A model generated the notes under the pieces. The model saw only the letters and a list, made by a program, of their open reading frames with translations. It did no database searches and was not told the origin of the DNA. A DNA stretch of 64,000 bases, from assembly GCA_019119775.1 (NCBI GenBank), contig DWWL01000007.1, positions 62,001-126,000 of the forward strand, given 5' to 3'. The stretch is from Candidatus Lachnoclostridium pullistercoris. GTDB lineage: Bacteria > Bacillota > Clostridia > Lachnospirales > Lachnospiraceae. The position numbers were made by a program, and so were the translations under genes. This document shows positions 49,342 to 58,700 of the stretch, piece after piece. Each line of letters begins with the position of its first letter. Position 1 is the stretch's first letter.

Positions 49342-50043
49342 ATGAAGACAGATCGTGTATTGCTGAAATTGAGCGGCGAGGCTTTGGCCGGACCGAAAAA
49401 GACAGGCTTTGACGAGGATACGGTGCGTGAGGTCGCCAGACAGGTGAAGATCTCCGTGGACCAGGGCGTCCAGGTGGGGATCGTCATCGGAGGAGGCAAT
49501 TTCTGGCGGGGACGCACCAGCAATGCCATTGACCGCACCAAGGCGGACCAGATCGGAATGCTGGCCACGGTGATGAACTGCATTTACGTCTCGGAGATCT
49601 TCCGGACGGAAGGAATGAAGACGCAGATTTTCACTCCGTTCCTCTGCGGTTCCATGACGGAACTGTTTTCCAAGGACAGAGCCAATACATGCTTTGAGGA
49701 GGGAAGAGTGGTATTCTTCGCCGGCGGAACGGGACATCCCTATTTCTCCACGGACACGGGCATCGTGCTGCGGGCCATCGAGATGGATGCGGACTGCATT
49801 CTGCTTGCCAAGTCCATCGACGGCGTCTACGACAGCGATCCCAAGCTCAATCCGGACGCGAAGCGCTACGATACCATTTCCATCCAGGAAGTGATCGACA
49901 AAAAACTGGCGGTGGTGGACCTGACGGCCTCCATCATGTGCATGGAGCACAGGATGCCCATGGCTGTGTTCGATTTAAATGAGAAGGACAGCATTGCCAA
50001 TGCCATGACGGGAAAAATAAACGGCACGGTAGTGACCGTATAA
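49342..50043 (+). CDS. pyrH: UMP kinase
   Basis: 233 residues. Bacterial UMP-kinase (amino-acid-kinase fold) motifs: VLLKLSGEALAG at the start, VGIVIGGGNFWRG (about 48-60), VFFAGGTGHPYFSTDTG (about 119-135) and the KSIDGVYDSDPK loop (about 154-165). It phosphorylates UMP to UDP and links the pyr genes to nucleic acid synthesis. It heads pyrH-frr-uppS-cdsA-dxr-rseP-ispG-polC. The rpsB-tsf genes that normally precede it are not here; amidohydrolase genes take that place. Confidence 0.96.
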   Translation: MKTDRVLLKLSGEALAGPKKTGFDEDTVREVARQVKISVDQGVQVGIVIGGGNFWRGRTSNAIDRTKADQIGMLATVMNCIYVSEIFRTEGMKTQIFTPFLCGSMTELFSKDRANTCFEEGRVVFFAGGTGHPYFSTDTGIVLRAIEMDADCILLAKSIDGVYDSDPKLNPDAKRYDTISIQEVIDKKLAVVDLTASIMCMEHRMPMAVFDLNEKDSIANAMTGKINGTVVTV

Positions 50044-50055
50044 CTAGGAGGATAT

Positions 50056-50613
50056 ATGGATAAGGAAAAATTACAGATTTATGAGACAAAGATGAACAAA
50101 TCCCTGGATGCACTCCAGAATGAGTACGCGTCCATCCGGGCCGGCCGGGCCAACCCCCATGTTCTGGATAAATTGAAAGTGGATTACTACGGGAGCCCGA
50201 CTCCCATCCAGCAGGTGGGAAATATTTCTGTTCCCGAGGCCAGAATGATCGTGATCCAGCCCTGGGAGAAGAGCCTGCTCAAGTCCATCGAGAAGGCGAT
50301 CCTCACCTCCGATCTGGGGATCAACCCCACCAATGACGGCAGCGTGATCCGCCTGGTATTTCCGGAGCTGACGGAGGAGCGCAGAAAAGAGCTGGCCAAG
50401 GATGTGAAGAAGAAGGGAGAGGCGACGAAAGTGGCCATCCGCAACATCCGCCGGGATGCCAACGACGCGTTCAAAAAGATGGAGAAAGCGGACGAGATCT
50501 CTGAGGACGACTTAAAAGAGGCGGAGGAGAAGATCCAGAAGCTGACGGACAAGATGGTTGCTGAGGTGGACAAGGCCGTGGAGGCAAAGACCAAGGAGAT
50601 CATGACAGTTTAG
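50056..50613 (+). CDS. frr: Ribosome recycling factor
   Basis: 185 residues, the standard RRF length. Signatures: [20 protein letters not shown] (core [12 protein letters not shown], about 28-39), [20 protein letters not shown] (core [11 protein letters not shown]) and [19 protein letters not shown] in the C-terminal helix. With EF-G it splits post-termination ribosomes. It starts 12 bases after pyrH, with RBS CTAGGAGGAT. Confidence 0.97.
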   Translation: MDKEKLQIYETKMNKSLDALQNEYASIRAGRANPHVLDKLKVDYYGSPTPIQQVGNISVPEARMIVIQPWEKSLLKSIEKAILTSDLGINPTNDGSVIRLVFPELTEERRKELAKDVKKKGEATKVAIRNIRRDANDAFKKMEKADEISEDDLKEAEEKIQKLTDKMVAEVDKAVEAKTKEIMTV

Positions 50614-50824
50614 TCAAATATCCCGCAGGCAGCTGCGGGACATCAAATCTGCGGTGCAGTTTCAGCTGCGGGGGATCTGCCTGGAGCGGCAGACGAAGGA
50701 GGGACATGCAGCCATGTCCGCCAGGCCGGCTGCCCGCAAAATAAAGGGGAACATATGGGGGCGGGAGCAAAACACCGCCCCTGTTTCCCGTTTATCAGCC
50801 GGAAACGGCATTTGGAGGAGCATT
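50614..50824 (+). other. frr-uppS spacer with several hairpins
   Basis: 211 bases without a gene. It contains TCCCGCAG-GCAG-CTGCGGGA (about 50,621-50,640), GGACATG-CAGC-CATGTCC (50,701-50,718) and GGGGCGG...CCGCCCC followed by TGTTT (about 50,757-50,787). The last could act as a weak terminator or attenuator, lowering transcription into uppS-polC. An open frame through it has no start with an RBS. Confidence 0.5.
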
Positions 50825-51553
50825 ATGGAAGATAAAATGGAATCAATGAAGATCCCGGATCATGTGGCGCTGATTCTGGACGGAAACGGCCGCTGGGCCA
50901 AAAAGCGGGGACTTCCCCGGACCATGGGCCACAAGGAGGGCTGCGTCACCGTGGAGAAGACGGTGGAGATCGCCGCCAGAATGGGAATCAAATATCTGAC
51001 CGTGTACGGCTTTTCCACGGAGAACTGGAAGCGGTCCGTGGAGGAAGTGGGGGCCTTGATGCAGCTGTTCCGCTACTATATGGTGCGGCTGTTAAAGATC
51101 GCCAAAGCCAACAACGTGAGAGTGAAAATGATCGGCGAGAGAAGCCGGTTTGACAAGGACATTGTGGAGGGTATCAACCGCCTGGAGCGGGAGACGAAGG
51201 ATAATACAGGCCTGACCTTTATTATCGCTGTCAACTACGGCGGAAGGGACGAGATCGTCCGGGCAGCGAGAAGGATGGCGGATGACCTGGAGAGCGGGAA
51301 GCTGAAAAAAGAGGAGATCACGGAGCAGAGCTTTGCCTCCTACCTGGATACGGCCGGGATTCCGGATCCGGACCTTCTCATCCGCACCAGCGGCGAGCTG
51401 CGCCTGTCCAATTACCTGCTGTGGCAGCTGGCGTACACGGAGATCTACGTGACCGACTGCCTGTGGCCGGATTTTGACAAAGAGGAATTAGAAAAAGCCA
51501 TTGCTGCGTACAATAAAAGGGACCGGAGATTTGGCGGTGTCAAGACGACGTAG
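50825..51553 (+). CDS. uppS: Undecaprenyl diphosphate synthase
   Basis: 242 residues from ATG 50,825, with GGAGGAG 4-5 bases upstream. cis-Prenyltransferase regions: HVALILDGNGRWAKKRG (region I with the catalytic Asp, about 13-29), GHKEGCVTVE, YLTVYGFSTENWKR (region III), FIIAVNYGGRDEIVRA (core NYGGRDEI) and the late PDLLIRTSGELRLSNYLLWQ (region V, core RTSGELRLSNYLLWQ). It condenses FPP with IPP to form the C55 lipid carrier for peptidoglycan. It sits with dxr and ispG, which supply its substrates. Confidence 0.96.
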   Translation: MEDKMESMKIPDHVALILDGNGRWAKKRGLPRTMGHKEGCVTVEKTVEIAARMGIKYLTVYGFSTENWKRSVEEVGALMQLFRYYMVRLLKIAKANNVRVKMIGERSRFDKDIVEGINRLERETKDNTGLTFIIAVNYGGRDEIVRAARRMADDLESGKLKKEEITEQSFASYLDTAGIPDPDLLIRTSGELRLSNYLLWQLAYTEIYVTDCLWPDFDKEELEKAIAAYNKRDRRFGGVKTT

Positions 51554-51570
51554 CCGGAAGGAGGAGTAAT

Positions 51571-52383
51571 ATGTTTGCCACAAGACTGGCCAGCGGGATC
51601 GTGCTGGTGGCCATCGCCCTGGTGGTGGTGATTGCCGGCGGACCGCTTCTGTTTGCCGTAACCTGCGTGATCTCCTTCATCGGCCTGTTTGAATTTTACC
51701 GGGTCCTGGGGATTGAGAAGAACGCGGTGGGTGCGGCCGGATATCTGGCGGCGGCGGCCTACTTCGCCATTCTCTGGTTTGAGGGAAAGCAGTACGTGGA
51801 GCTTGTGATCATCCTCACGGTCATGCTGCTCATGACCATCTACGTGTTCACCTTCCCCGCCTACAGGACGGAGCAGGTGACGGGAGCGGTCTTCGGCGTG
51901 CTCTACGTGCCGGTGATGCTGTCCTATCTGTATCAGACCAGGACCATGCCGGACGGAGCTTACTTAGTCTGGCTCATTTTCATAAGCTCCTGGGGCTGCG
52001 ACACCTGTGCCTACTGCACGGGGATGCTGATAGGAAAGCACAAGCTGGCGCCGGTCCTCAGCCCGAAAAAATCCATTGAGGGAGCCGTGGGAGGAGCGGC
52101 GGGAGCCGCCCTTCTGGGCCTGATCTACGGGGCAGTGTTCGGCAGCCATATGCTGGAGGTGGAAAGCCCCATGCTTTCCTGCGCCCTGGCCTGCGCCATC
52201 GCGGCGGTGATCTCCCAGATCGGCGATCTGGCGGCCTCTGCAGTAAAGCGCAACCACAATGTGAAGGACTATGGCCGGCTGATTCCCGGCCACGGGGGAA
52301 TTCTGGACCGGTTTGACAGTATGATCTTTACGGCTCCTGCCATCTTTTTCGCCGTCAATTTCATCGCGGTGAGAATCCTTTAA
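51571..52383 (+). CDS. cdsA: Phosphatidate cytidylyltransferase
   Basis: 270 residues with about eight membrane helices. The CDP-alcohol synthetase motif is in two parts: CDTCAYCTGMLIGKHKLAP followed by LSPKKSIEGAVGG (about 146-179), and the C-terminal signature KDYGRLIPGHGGILDRFDS (about 229-247). It makes CDP-diacylglycerol from phosphatidate and CTP. It starts 17 bases after uppS, RBS AAGGAGGAG. Confidence 0.95.
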   Translation: MFATRLASGIVLVAIALVVVIAGGPLLFAVTCVISFIGLFEFYRVLGIEKNAVGAAGYLAAAAYFAILWFEGKQYVELVIILTVMLLMTIYVFTFPAYRTEQVTGAVFGVLYVPVMLSYLYQTRTMPDGAYLVWLIFISSWGCDTCAYCTGMLIGKHKLAPVLSPKKSIEGAVGGAAGAALLGLIYGAVFGSHMLEVESPMLSCALACAIAAVISQIGDLAASAVKRNHNVKDYGRLIPGHGGILDRFDSMIFTAPAIFFAVNFIAVRIL

Positions 52384-52468
52384 AAAGGGGATCCTTGAAA
52401 GAAGGGCAGGGATTTTTATGGATGCTGCCGGGCAGCCGGCGGCACATACAGAAGGAGAACATTCAGTT

Positions 52469-53611
52469 ATGAAGAAAATTGCAGTGTTGGGCTCTACCGG
52501 CTCCATTGGGACACAGACGCTGGAGGTGGCGGAGCAGAATCAGGATATGGAGATAACGGCTCTGGCGGCGGGGAGCAACATCCGCCTTCTGGAGCAGCAG
52601 ATCCGAAAGTTCCGTCCCAGGCTGGCGGCTGTCTGGTCGGAGGAGAAGGCCAGGGAGCTTAAGGCGGCGGTGGCAGATCTGGATGTGCGGGTGGAGTCCG
52701 GCATGGACGGACTGATCGCCGCGGCCACAGAGAGTTCTGCCCAGATCGTGGTGACGGCCGTGGTGGGAATGATCGGCATCCGCCCCACCATCGCGGCCAT
52801 CCAGGCAGGCAAGGACATTGCCCTGGCTAACAAGGAGACGCTGGTGACGGCCGGCCATCTGATCATCCCCATGGTGAAGGAGAAGGGCGTGCGCCTTCTG
52901 CCGGTGGACAGCGAGCACAGCGCCATTTTCCAGTGCCTGAACGGAGAACGGGGAAACAGGATCAGCAAGATCCTCCTCACCGCCTCCGGAGGTCCCTTCC
53001 GGGGACGGACAAAGGAGCAGATGAAAGACATCCGCGTGGAGGATGCGCTTAAGCATCCCAACTGGTCCATGGGTCAGAAGATCACCATCGACTCCTCCAC
53101 CATGGTCAACAAGGGCCTGGAGGTCATGGAGGCGAAGTGGCTCTTCGGCGTGGAGATGGATCAGGTCCAGGTGGTGGTTCAGCCCCAGAGCGTGATTCAC
53201 TCCATGGTGGAATTTGAGGACGGGGCGGTGATGGCCCAGCTGGGAACGCCGGACATGAAGCTGCCGATCCAGTACGCCCTCTGCTATCCGGAGCGCCGGC
53301 CCATGGCCGGGGAGCGGCTGGATTTCTGGAAATTAAAGGAGATCCGCTTTGAGGAGCCGGATTTTGAGAACTTCCCGGGGCTTTCCCTGGCTTATAAAGC
53401 GGGAAAGACAGGCGGCTCCCTGCCCACCGTGTTCAACGCGGCCAATGAGCGGGCGGTGAGCATGTTTTTAAATCGGAAAATCGGGTATCTTACTATTGCG
53501 GAGATCATTGAGAGCGCCATGGCGCGCCATAAAGTGATTCCGGATCCCACCGTGGACCAGATCCTGGAGGCGGAGAGGGAAACCTACGACTATATAGAAA
53601 GCAGGTGGTGA
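52469..53611 (+). CDS. dxr: 1-deoxy-D-xylulose 5-phosphate reductoisomerase
   Basis: 380 residues from ATG 52,469, with AGAAGGAGAAC upstream; an in-frame ATG 17 codons earlier lacks an RBS. NADPH loop VLGSTGSIGTQTLEV (about 6-20), ALANKETLVTAG (about 117-128), PVDSEHSAIFQCL (metal site, about 141-153), ASGGPFRG and MGQKITIDSSTMVNKGLE (core, about 205-222). It catalyses the first committed MEP step. Its stop lies two bases from the rseP start. Confidence 0.97.
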   Translation: MKKIAVLGSTGSIGTQTLEVAEQNQDMEITALAAGSNIRLLEQQIRKFRPRLAAVWSEEKARELKAAVADLDVRVESGMDGLIAAATESSAQIVVTAVVGMIGIRPTIAAIQAGKDIALANKETLVTAGHLIIPMVKEKGVRLLPVDSEHSAIFQCLNGERGNRISKILLTASGGPFRGRTKEQMKDIRVEDALKHPNWSMGQKITIDSSTMVNKGLEVMEAKWLFGVEMDQVQVVVQPQSVIHSMVEFEDGAVMAQLGTPDMKLPIQYALCYPERRPMAGERLDFWKLKEIRFEEPDFENFPGLSLAYKAGKTGGSLPTVFNAANERAVSMFLNRKIGYLTIAEIIESAMARHKVIPDPTVDQILEAERETYDYIESRW

Positions 53612-53612
53612 T

Positions 53613-54665
53613 TTGCTGAATATCATAGCGGCGGTCCTGGTATTTGGGCTGATCGTGCTGGTGCATGAGTTCGGGCATTTTCTGCTTGCCAAGCTGAACG
53701 GCATCGGCGTGGTGGAATTTTCCATCGGCATGGGCCCCAGACTGCTCAGCTGGCAGGGGGCGGAGACGAGATATTCCCTGAAGCTCCTTCCCTTCGGCGG
53801 CTCCTGCATGATGCTGGGGGAGGATGAGACGGACGCGGACCCGAAGGCATTTGGCAACAAATCGGTCTGGGCCAGGATTTCCGTCGTGTTCGCAGGACCG
53901 GCCTTCAATTTTATCCTGGCCTTTTTCTTTGCGGTGATCATCGTCATGAACATCGGATATCAGAAATTTGAGATCAGCGGTGTGACGGAGGGATCGCCGG
54001 CGGCGGAGGCGGGCCTTGAGCCGGGGGACGTGATCACCAGGCTGAACAGCCGCAGGATCACGGCCTACGAGGACGTGCAGGTATATATGATGGCCAACCC
54101 GGGAGAGACGCTGCACATCCGCTACAGCCGGCCGTCCGGAGACGGCTATGTGACGGGGGAGACAGTCCTCACGCCGGAGTACTCCCAGGCGGAAGGGCGC
54201 TACCTGATGGGAGTGACCTTCACCAGCCGGTACGTGAAGGCGGAGAGCTTAAGCGAGCTGGCGTACTACAGCGCTTACCAGGTCAGATACTGCATCACTT
54301 CCACCTTTGACAGCCTGAAGATGCTGTTTACCAGACAGGTACAGGTGGATGAGGCGGTGGCCGGTCCGGTGCGGATCGTGGCCATGATCGGGGAAAATGT
54401 GGAGGAGAGCCGGGAAATCGGACTTTCCGTCATGCTGCTGACTTTGTGCTACTGGAGCCTGATTTTAAGCGCCAGCCTGGGGATCATGAATCTTCTGCCC
54501 ATACCGGCGCTGGATGGGGGAAGGCTGGTATTTCTCATTTTGGAGGCCATACGGGGAAAGGCCATCGATCAGGAGAAGGAGAGTCTGGTGCACATGGCCG
54601 GTCTGGTCCTTCTCATGGCGCTGATGGTGTTTGTGCTGTTTAACGATATCCGGAGCCTGTTCTAG
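53613..54665 (+). CDS. rseP: Site-2 intramembrane zinc protease RseP/YluC
   Basis: 350 residues with a TTG start at 53,613 (AGGTGGTG just upstream). The metal motif HEFGH is in LIVLVHEFGHFLLAK (about 12-26) and the third ligand in LLPIPALDGGRL (about 292-303). One PDZ domain lies between, with SGVTEGSPAAEAGLEPGDVI (core SPAAEAGLEPGDVI). Four membrane helices are expected. It cleaves anti-sigma factors and signal-peptide remnants in the membrane. The dxr-rseP-ispG order is typical of Clostridia. Confidence 0.95.
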   Translation: MLNIIAAVLVFGLIVLVHEFGHFLLAKLNGIGVVEFSIGMGPRLLSWQGAETRYSLKLLPFGGSCMMLGEDETDADPKAFGNKSVWARISVVFAGPAFNFILAFFFAVIIVMNIGYQKFEISGVTEGSPAAEAGLEPGDVITRLNSRRITAYEDVQVYMMANPGETLHIRYSRPSGDGYVTGETVLTPEYSQAEGRYLMGVTFTSRYVKAESLSELAYYSAYQVRYCITSTFDSLKMLFTRQVQVDEAVAGPVRIVAMIGENVEESREIGLSVMLLTLCYWSLILSASLGIMNLLPIPALDGGRLVFLILEAIRGKAIDQEKESLVHMAGLVLLMALMVFVLFNDIRSLF

Positions 54666-54701
54666 CCTGGCTGGCCGGAGATGGAAAGGATTGGAGAACT
54701 T

Positions 54702-55778
54702 ATGCTTATGAGAGAACGGACGAAGACGATTCAGATCGGAACGACGGCCATCGGAGGAGGAAATCCGGTGGCCATTCAGTCCATGTGCAATACGAAGACG
54801 GAGGACTGGAAAGCCACGGTGGACCAGATCCTTAAGCTGGAGCGGGCCGGGTGCGAGATCATCCGGGTGGCTGTGCCTACCATGGAGGCGGCGAAGGCGC
54901 TGAAAGAGATCAAGTCCAGGATCCACATTCCGCTGGTGGCGGACATCCATTTTGACTACCGCCTGGCCATCGCGGCCATAGACAACGGGGCGGACAAGAT
55001 CCGCATCAATCCCGGCAACATCGGGGATGCCAGCCGGGTGCAGGCGGTGGTGGACCGGGCAAAGGAGAGGAACATTCCCATCCGCGTGGGCGTCAACAGC
55101 GGTTCTCTGGAGAAAGACCTGCTGGCCAAATACGGCGGAGTGACGGCGGAGGGCCTGGTGGAGAGCGCCCTGCAGAAGGTGGCGATGATTGAGCAGATGG
55201 GCTATGACAATCTGGTCATCAGCATCAAGTCCTCCGACGTGCTCATGTGCGTGAAGGCCCACGAGCTCATTGCGGAGCGGACCGACTATCCCCTTCACGT
55301 GGGGATCACCGAGGCGGGAACGGTGTCCACCGGCAATCTGAAGTCGGCGGTGGGCCTGGGAATCATCCTTTACGAGGGCATCGGCGACACGATCCGCGTC
55401 TCCCTGACGGGAGATCCGGTGGAGGAGGTCAAATCGGCCAAAGTGATCTTGAGGACCCTGGGACTTTACAGGGGCGGCATCGAGGTGGTGTCCTGTCCCA
55501 CCTGCGGGCGGACCAGGATCGACCTGATCCGTCTGGCAGACCAGGTGGAGACCATGGCGGCGGAATTTGACGATCTGGAAGGCGTGAAGGTGGCCGTCAT
55601 GGGCTGCGTGGTCAATGGGCCCGGGGAGGCGAGAGAGGCGGACGTAGGCATCGCCGGAGGCATCGGAGAGGGACTGCTCATCCGAAAAGGAGAAGTGGTG
55701 CGCAAGCTGCCGGAGGCGGAGCTTCTGCCTGCCCTGCGCCGGGAACTGGAGGCAATGCGTTTGGAAAGAAGGAGCTGA
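54702..55778 (+). CDS. ispG: 4-hydroxy-3-methylbut-2-en-1-yl diphosphate synthase (GcpE)
   Basis: 358 residues from ATG 54,702 (TTGGAG at 5 bases); an earlier ATG at 54,681 has the GGAG adjacent. Motifs: GGGNPVAIQSMCNTKT, DIHFDYRLAIAAI, KIRINPGNIG, VRVGVNSGSLEKDLL-like region and HVGITEAGT. The [4Fe-4S] ligands are in SCPTCGRT (about 271-278) and VMGCVVNGPGEA (Cys and Glu, about 304-315). It reductively dehydrates MEcPP to HMBPP using ferredoxin or flavodoxin. Confidence 0.96.
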   Translation: MLMRERTKTIQIGTTAIGGGNPVAIQSMCNTKTEDWKATVDQILKLERAGCEIIRVAVPTMEAAKALKEIKSRIHIPLVADIHFDYRLAIAAIDNGADKIRINPGNIGDASRVQAVVDRAKERNIPIRVGVNSGSLEKDLLAKYGGVTAEGLVESALQKVAMIEQMGYDNLVISIKSSDVLMCVKAHELIAERTDYPLHVGITEAGTVSTGNLKSAVGLGIILYEGIGDTIRVSLTGDPVEEVKSAKVILRTLGLYRGGIEVVSCPTCGRTRIDLIRLADQVETMAAEFDDLEGVKVAVMGCVVNGPGEAREADVGIAGGIGEGLLIRKGEVVRKLPEAELLPALRRELEAMRLERRS

Positions 55779-55779
55779 C

Positions 55780-58700
55780 ATGGCAAAACCATTTCCGGAG
55801 GTTTTTCCGGATCTACATATGGAGGAGGAGCTGCAGGAGCTCTTAAAGCTGGTGGAGGTGGAACGGGTGGCCTCCAACCGGGAGAGAAGCTCCCTGCGGG
55901 TATATATCGTCAGTCCCAGGCTGATTCGGAAAAAGGACATCTACGAGCTGGAGAAAAAGATACGGGAGCAGCTGTTTCCCGGCAGGCAGCTGACGGTAAA
56001 AATCATGGAAAAATACCGTCTGTCCAGCCAGTATACGCCGGAAAAGCTGCTGGAGGTGTACCGGGACAGCCTGCTTCTGGAGCTGAAAAATTACAGCATT
56101 ATTGAGTACAGCATCCTGCGGAAGGCAGAGTGCACCTTTTTAGAGCCGGATCTTCTGGACATGACGGTGGAGGACACCATGGTCAACCGGGAGAAAGCCG
56201 GAGAGCTGAAGCGGGTGCTGGAAAAGGTTTTTCATGAGCGGTGCGGGCTTCCGGTGGAAGTCCGTTTTACCTATATTCCTCCGAAGGAAAACAAGATGAT
56301 GAAGCAGAAACAGCTTCAGCTGGCGAGGGAGGTGGAGGAGATTACCCTTCACTCGGCCATCGGCAGCCAGCTGGCGGCGGAGGGACAGCTGAGGAGAGTG
56401 TCCGGGGACAGCTACGCTGGCGCCGGCCTGGAAAACGGCGGGCCGGAGGGCGACGCCGGGTTCTGGGACCGGGCCATGGCGATGGCTCAGGATTCTTACG
56501 TCCTTCCCGAGGGGGAGAGCGCCCCGTGGGAGGAGAGTGCTCTTTCATCCGGGGCAGCCGGAGCGGACTCTCTTTCTGCCGCTGGCAGAGACGCGGCTCC
56601 AAGGGGAGAGAAAAGCGGAGGAGCCGCTGCTTCATCCGGGAAAAAGACCGCCCATAAGGAGTTTAAAAGAACGGGAGCCGGCGGCCTGAAAAGGGGCGGC
56701 TTTAAAAAAGGAGATTCCGGCCGCGGCGACCAGAGGCGGTCCTACCGCCGCTCCGACAATCCGGACGTGCTCTACGGCCGTGATTTTGAGGGGGACGCCA
56801 CGGAGATCGACAAGATCGACGGGGCCATCGGCGAGACGATCCTGAGAGGCAAGATCATCCACAAGGACAGCAGGGAGCTGCGCAGCGGAAAAACCATGGT
56901 CATGTTTGACGTGACGGATTTTACCGACACCATGACGGTGAAGATCTTTGCCGAGGGAGAGGCTCTGGAGGATTTAAAAGGTGCAGTGAAAGAGGGCAGC
57001 TTTGTCCGGGTAAAGGGCGTTATCAGTGTGGACAAGTTTGACGGCGAGCTGACCTTAAGCTCCGTGTCCGGGATCAAAAAGAGCGAGGATTTCACCGGAA
57101 GGCGGATGGACAACAGTCTGGAAAAACGGGTGGAGCTCCACTGCCACACGAAGATGAGCGATATGGACGGAGTGTCCGAGGTGAAGGACATTATTAAGCG
57201 GGCGAAAAAGTGGGGGATGGACGCCATTGCCGTCACCGACCACGGCTGTGTCCAGGCCTTTCCTGACGCCAACCACGCCCTGGACAAGGGAGACGAGTTC
57301 AAGGTGATCTACGGGGTGGAAGGCTACCTTGTGGACGATTTAAAACAGCTGGTGGACCGCCCCAGAGGCCAGTCTCTGGACGGGGACTTTGTGGTCTTTG
57401 ACCTGGAGACGACGGGCTTAAGCCCGGAGAAGAACAGGATCATTGAGATCGGAGCCGTCCGGGTGAAGGGCGGCGAGATCGTGGACAGGTTCAGCACATT
57501 TGTGAACCCGGAGATCCCCATTCCCTTTGAGATCGAAAAGCTGACCAGCATAAACGACGCCATGGTCATCGGAGCGCCGAAGATCGAGGAGGCTCTGCCG
57601 GAGTTTTTTAAATTCTGCGGGGACGCCGCCCTGGTGGGGCACAATGCCGCCTTCGACGTGAGCTTTGTGGCCCACAGCGCCGCCAGACTGGGGCTGCCCT
57701 TTGACCCGACGGTGCTGGACACGGTGACTCTGGCCCAGCACCTTCTGCCTAATTTAAACCGCTATAAGCTGGACACGGTGGCGAAGGCGTTAAACGTCTC
57801 CCTGGAGAACCATCACCGGGCGGTGGACGACGCCGGGGCCACGGCGGAGATCTTTGCCGCCTTTGTGGCCATGTTAAAGGACCGGGGAGTGGAGGACGTG
57901 GACCAGTTAAACGCCATGAGCCAGATGTCGGCGGAGATGATCAAAAAGATGCCCACCTACCATGTGATCATTCTGGCGGACAGCGATGAAGGGCGGGTGA
58001 ACCTGTACCGCCTGGTGTCCTTCTCCCATCTGGACTATTTTGCCAGAAGGCCCAGAATCCCCAAGAGCCTTCTTCAGAAGTACCGGAAGGGGCTGATCAT
58101 CGGCTCTGCCTGCGAGGCGGGAGAGCTTTACCAGGCCCTGCTGCGGGGGGCATCTGACGCGGCCATCGCCCGCCTGGTGGATTTCTACGACTATCTGGAG
58201 ATCCAGCCCCTGGGAAACAATGCCTTTATGCTGAAGGACGAGAAGAGCACGGTAAAGACGATGGACGACTTAATCGCCATCAACAAGAAGATCGTGGATC
58301 TGGGAGAAAAGTTCGGCAAGCCGGTGTGCGCCACCTGCGACGTCCATTTTCTGGATCCGGAGGACGAGATCTACCGCCGGATCATCATGGCGGGACAGGG
58401 ATTTAAGGACAGCGACGAGCAGGCGCCCCTCTACCTGCGGACCACGGAGGAGATGTTAAAGGAGTTTGAGTACCTGGGGCCCAACAAAGCCTACGAGGTG
58501 GTGGTGACCAACACCAGAAAGATCGCCGCCAGATGCCAGAAGATCTCCCCGGTGCGGCCGGACAAATGTCCGCCGGTGATCCCGGATTCCGACAAGACGC
58601 TGAGAAAGATCTGCTACGACCGGGCCCATGAGATCTACGGGGAGGAGCTTCCGGAGATCGTGGTGGCCAGGCTGGAGCGGGAGTTAAATTCCATCATCAG

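Noticed and set aside
54465..55940. 491-codon minus-strand frame opposite rseP/ispG
   Set aside because: Same antisense artefact; both genes on the plus strand are certain.
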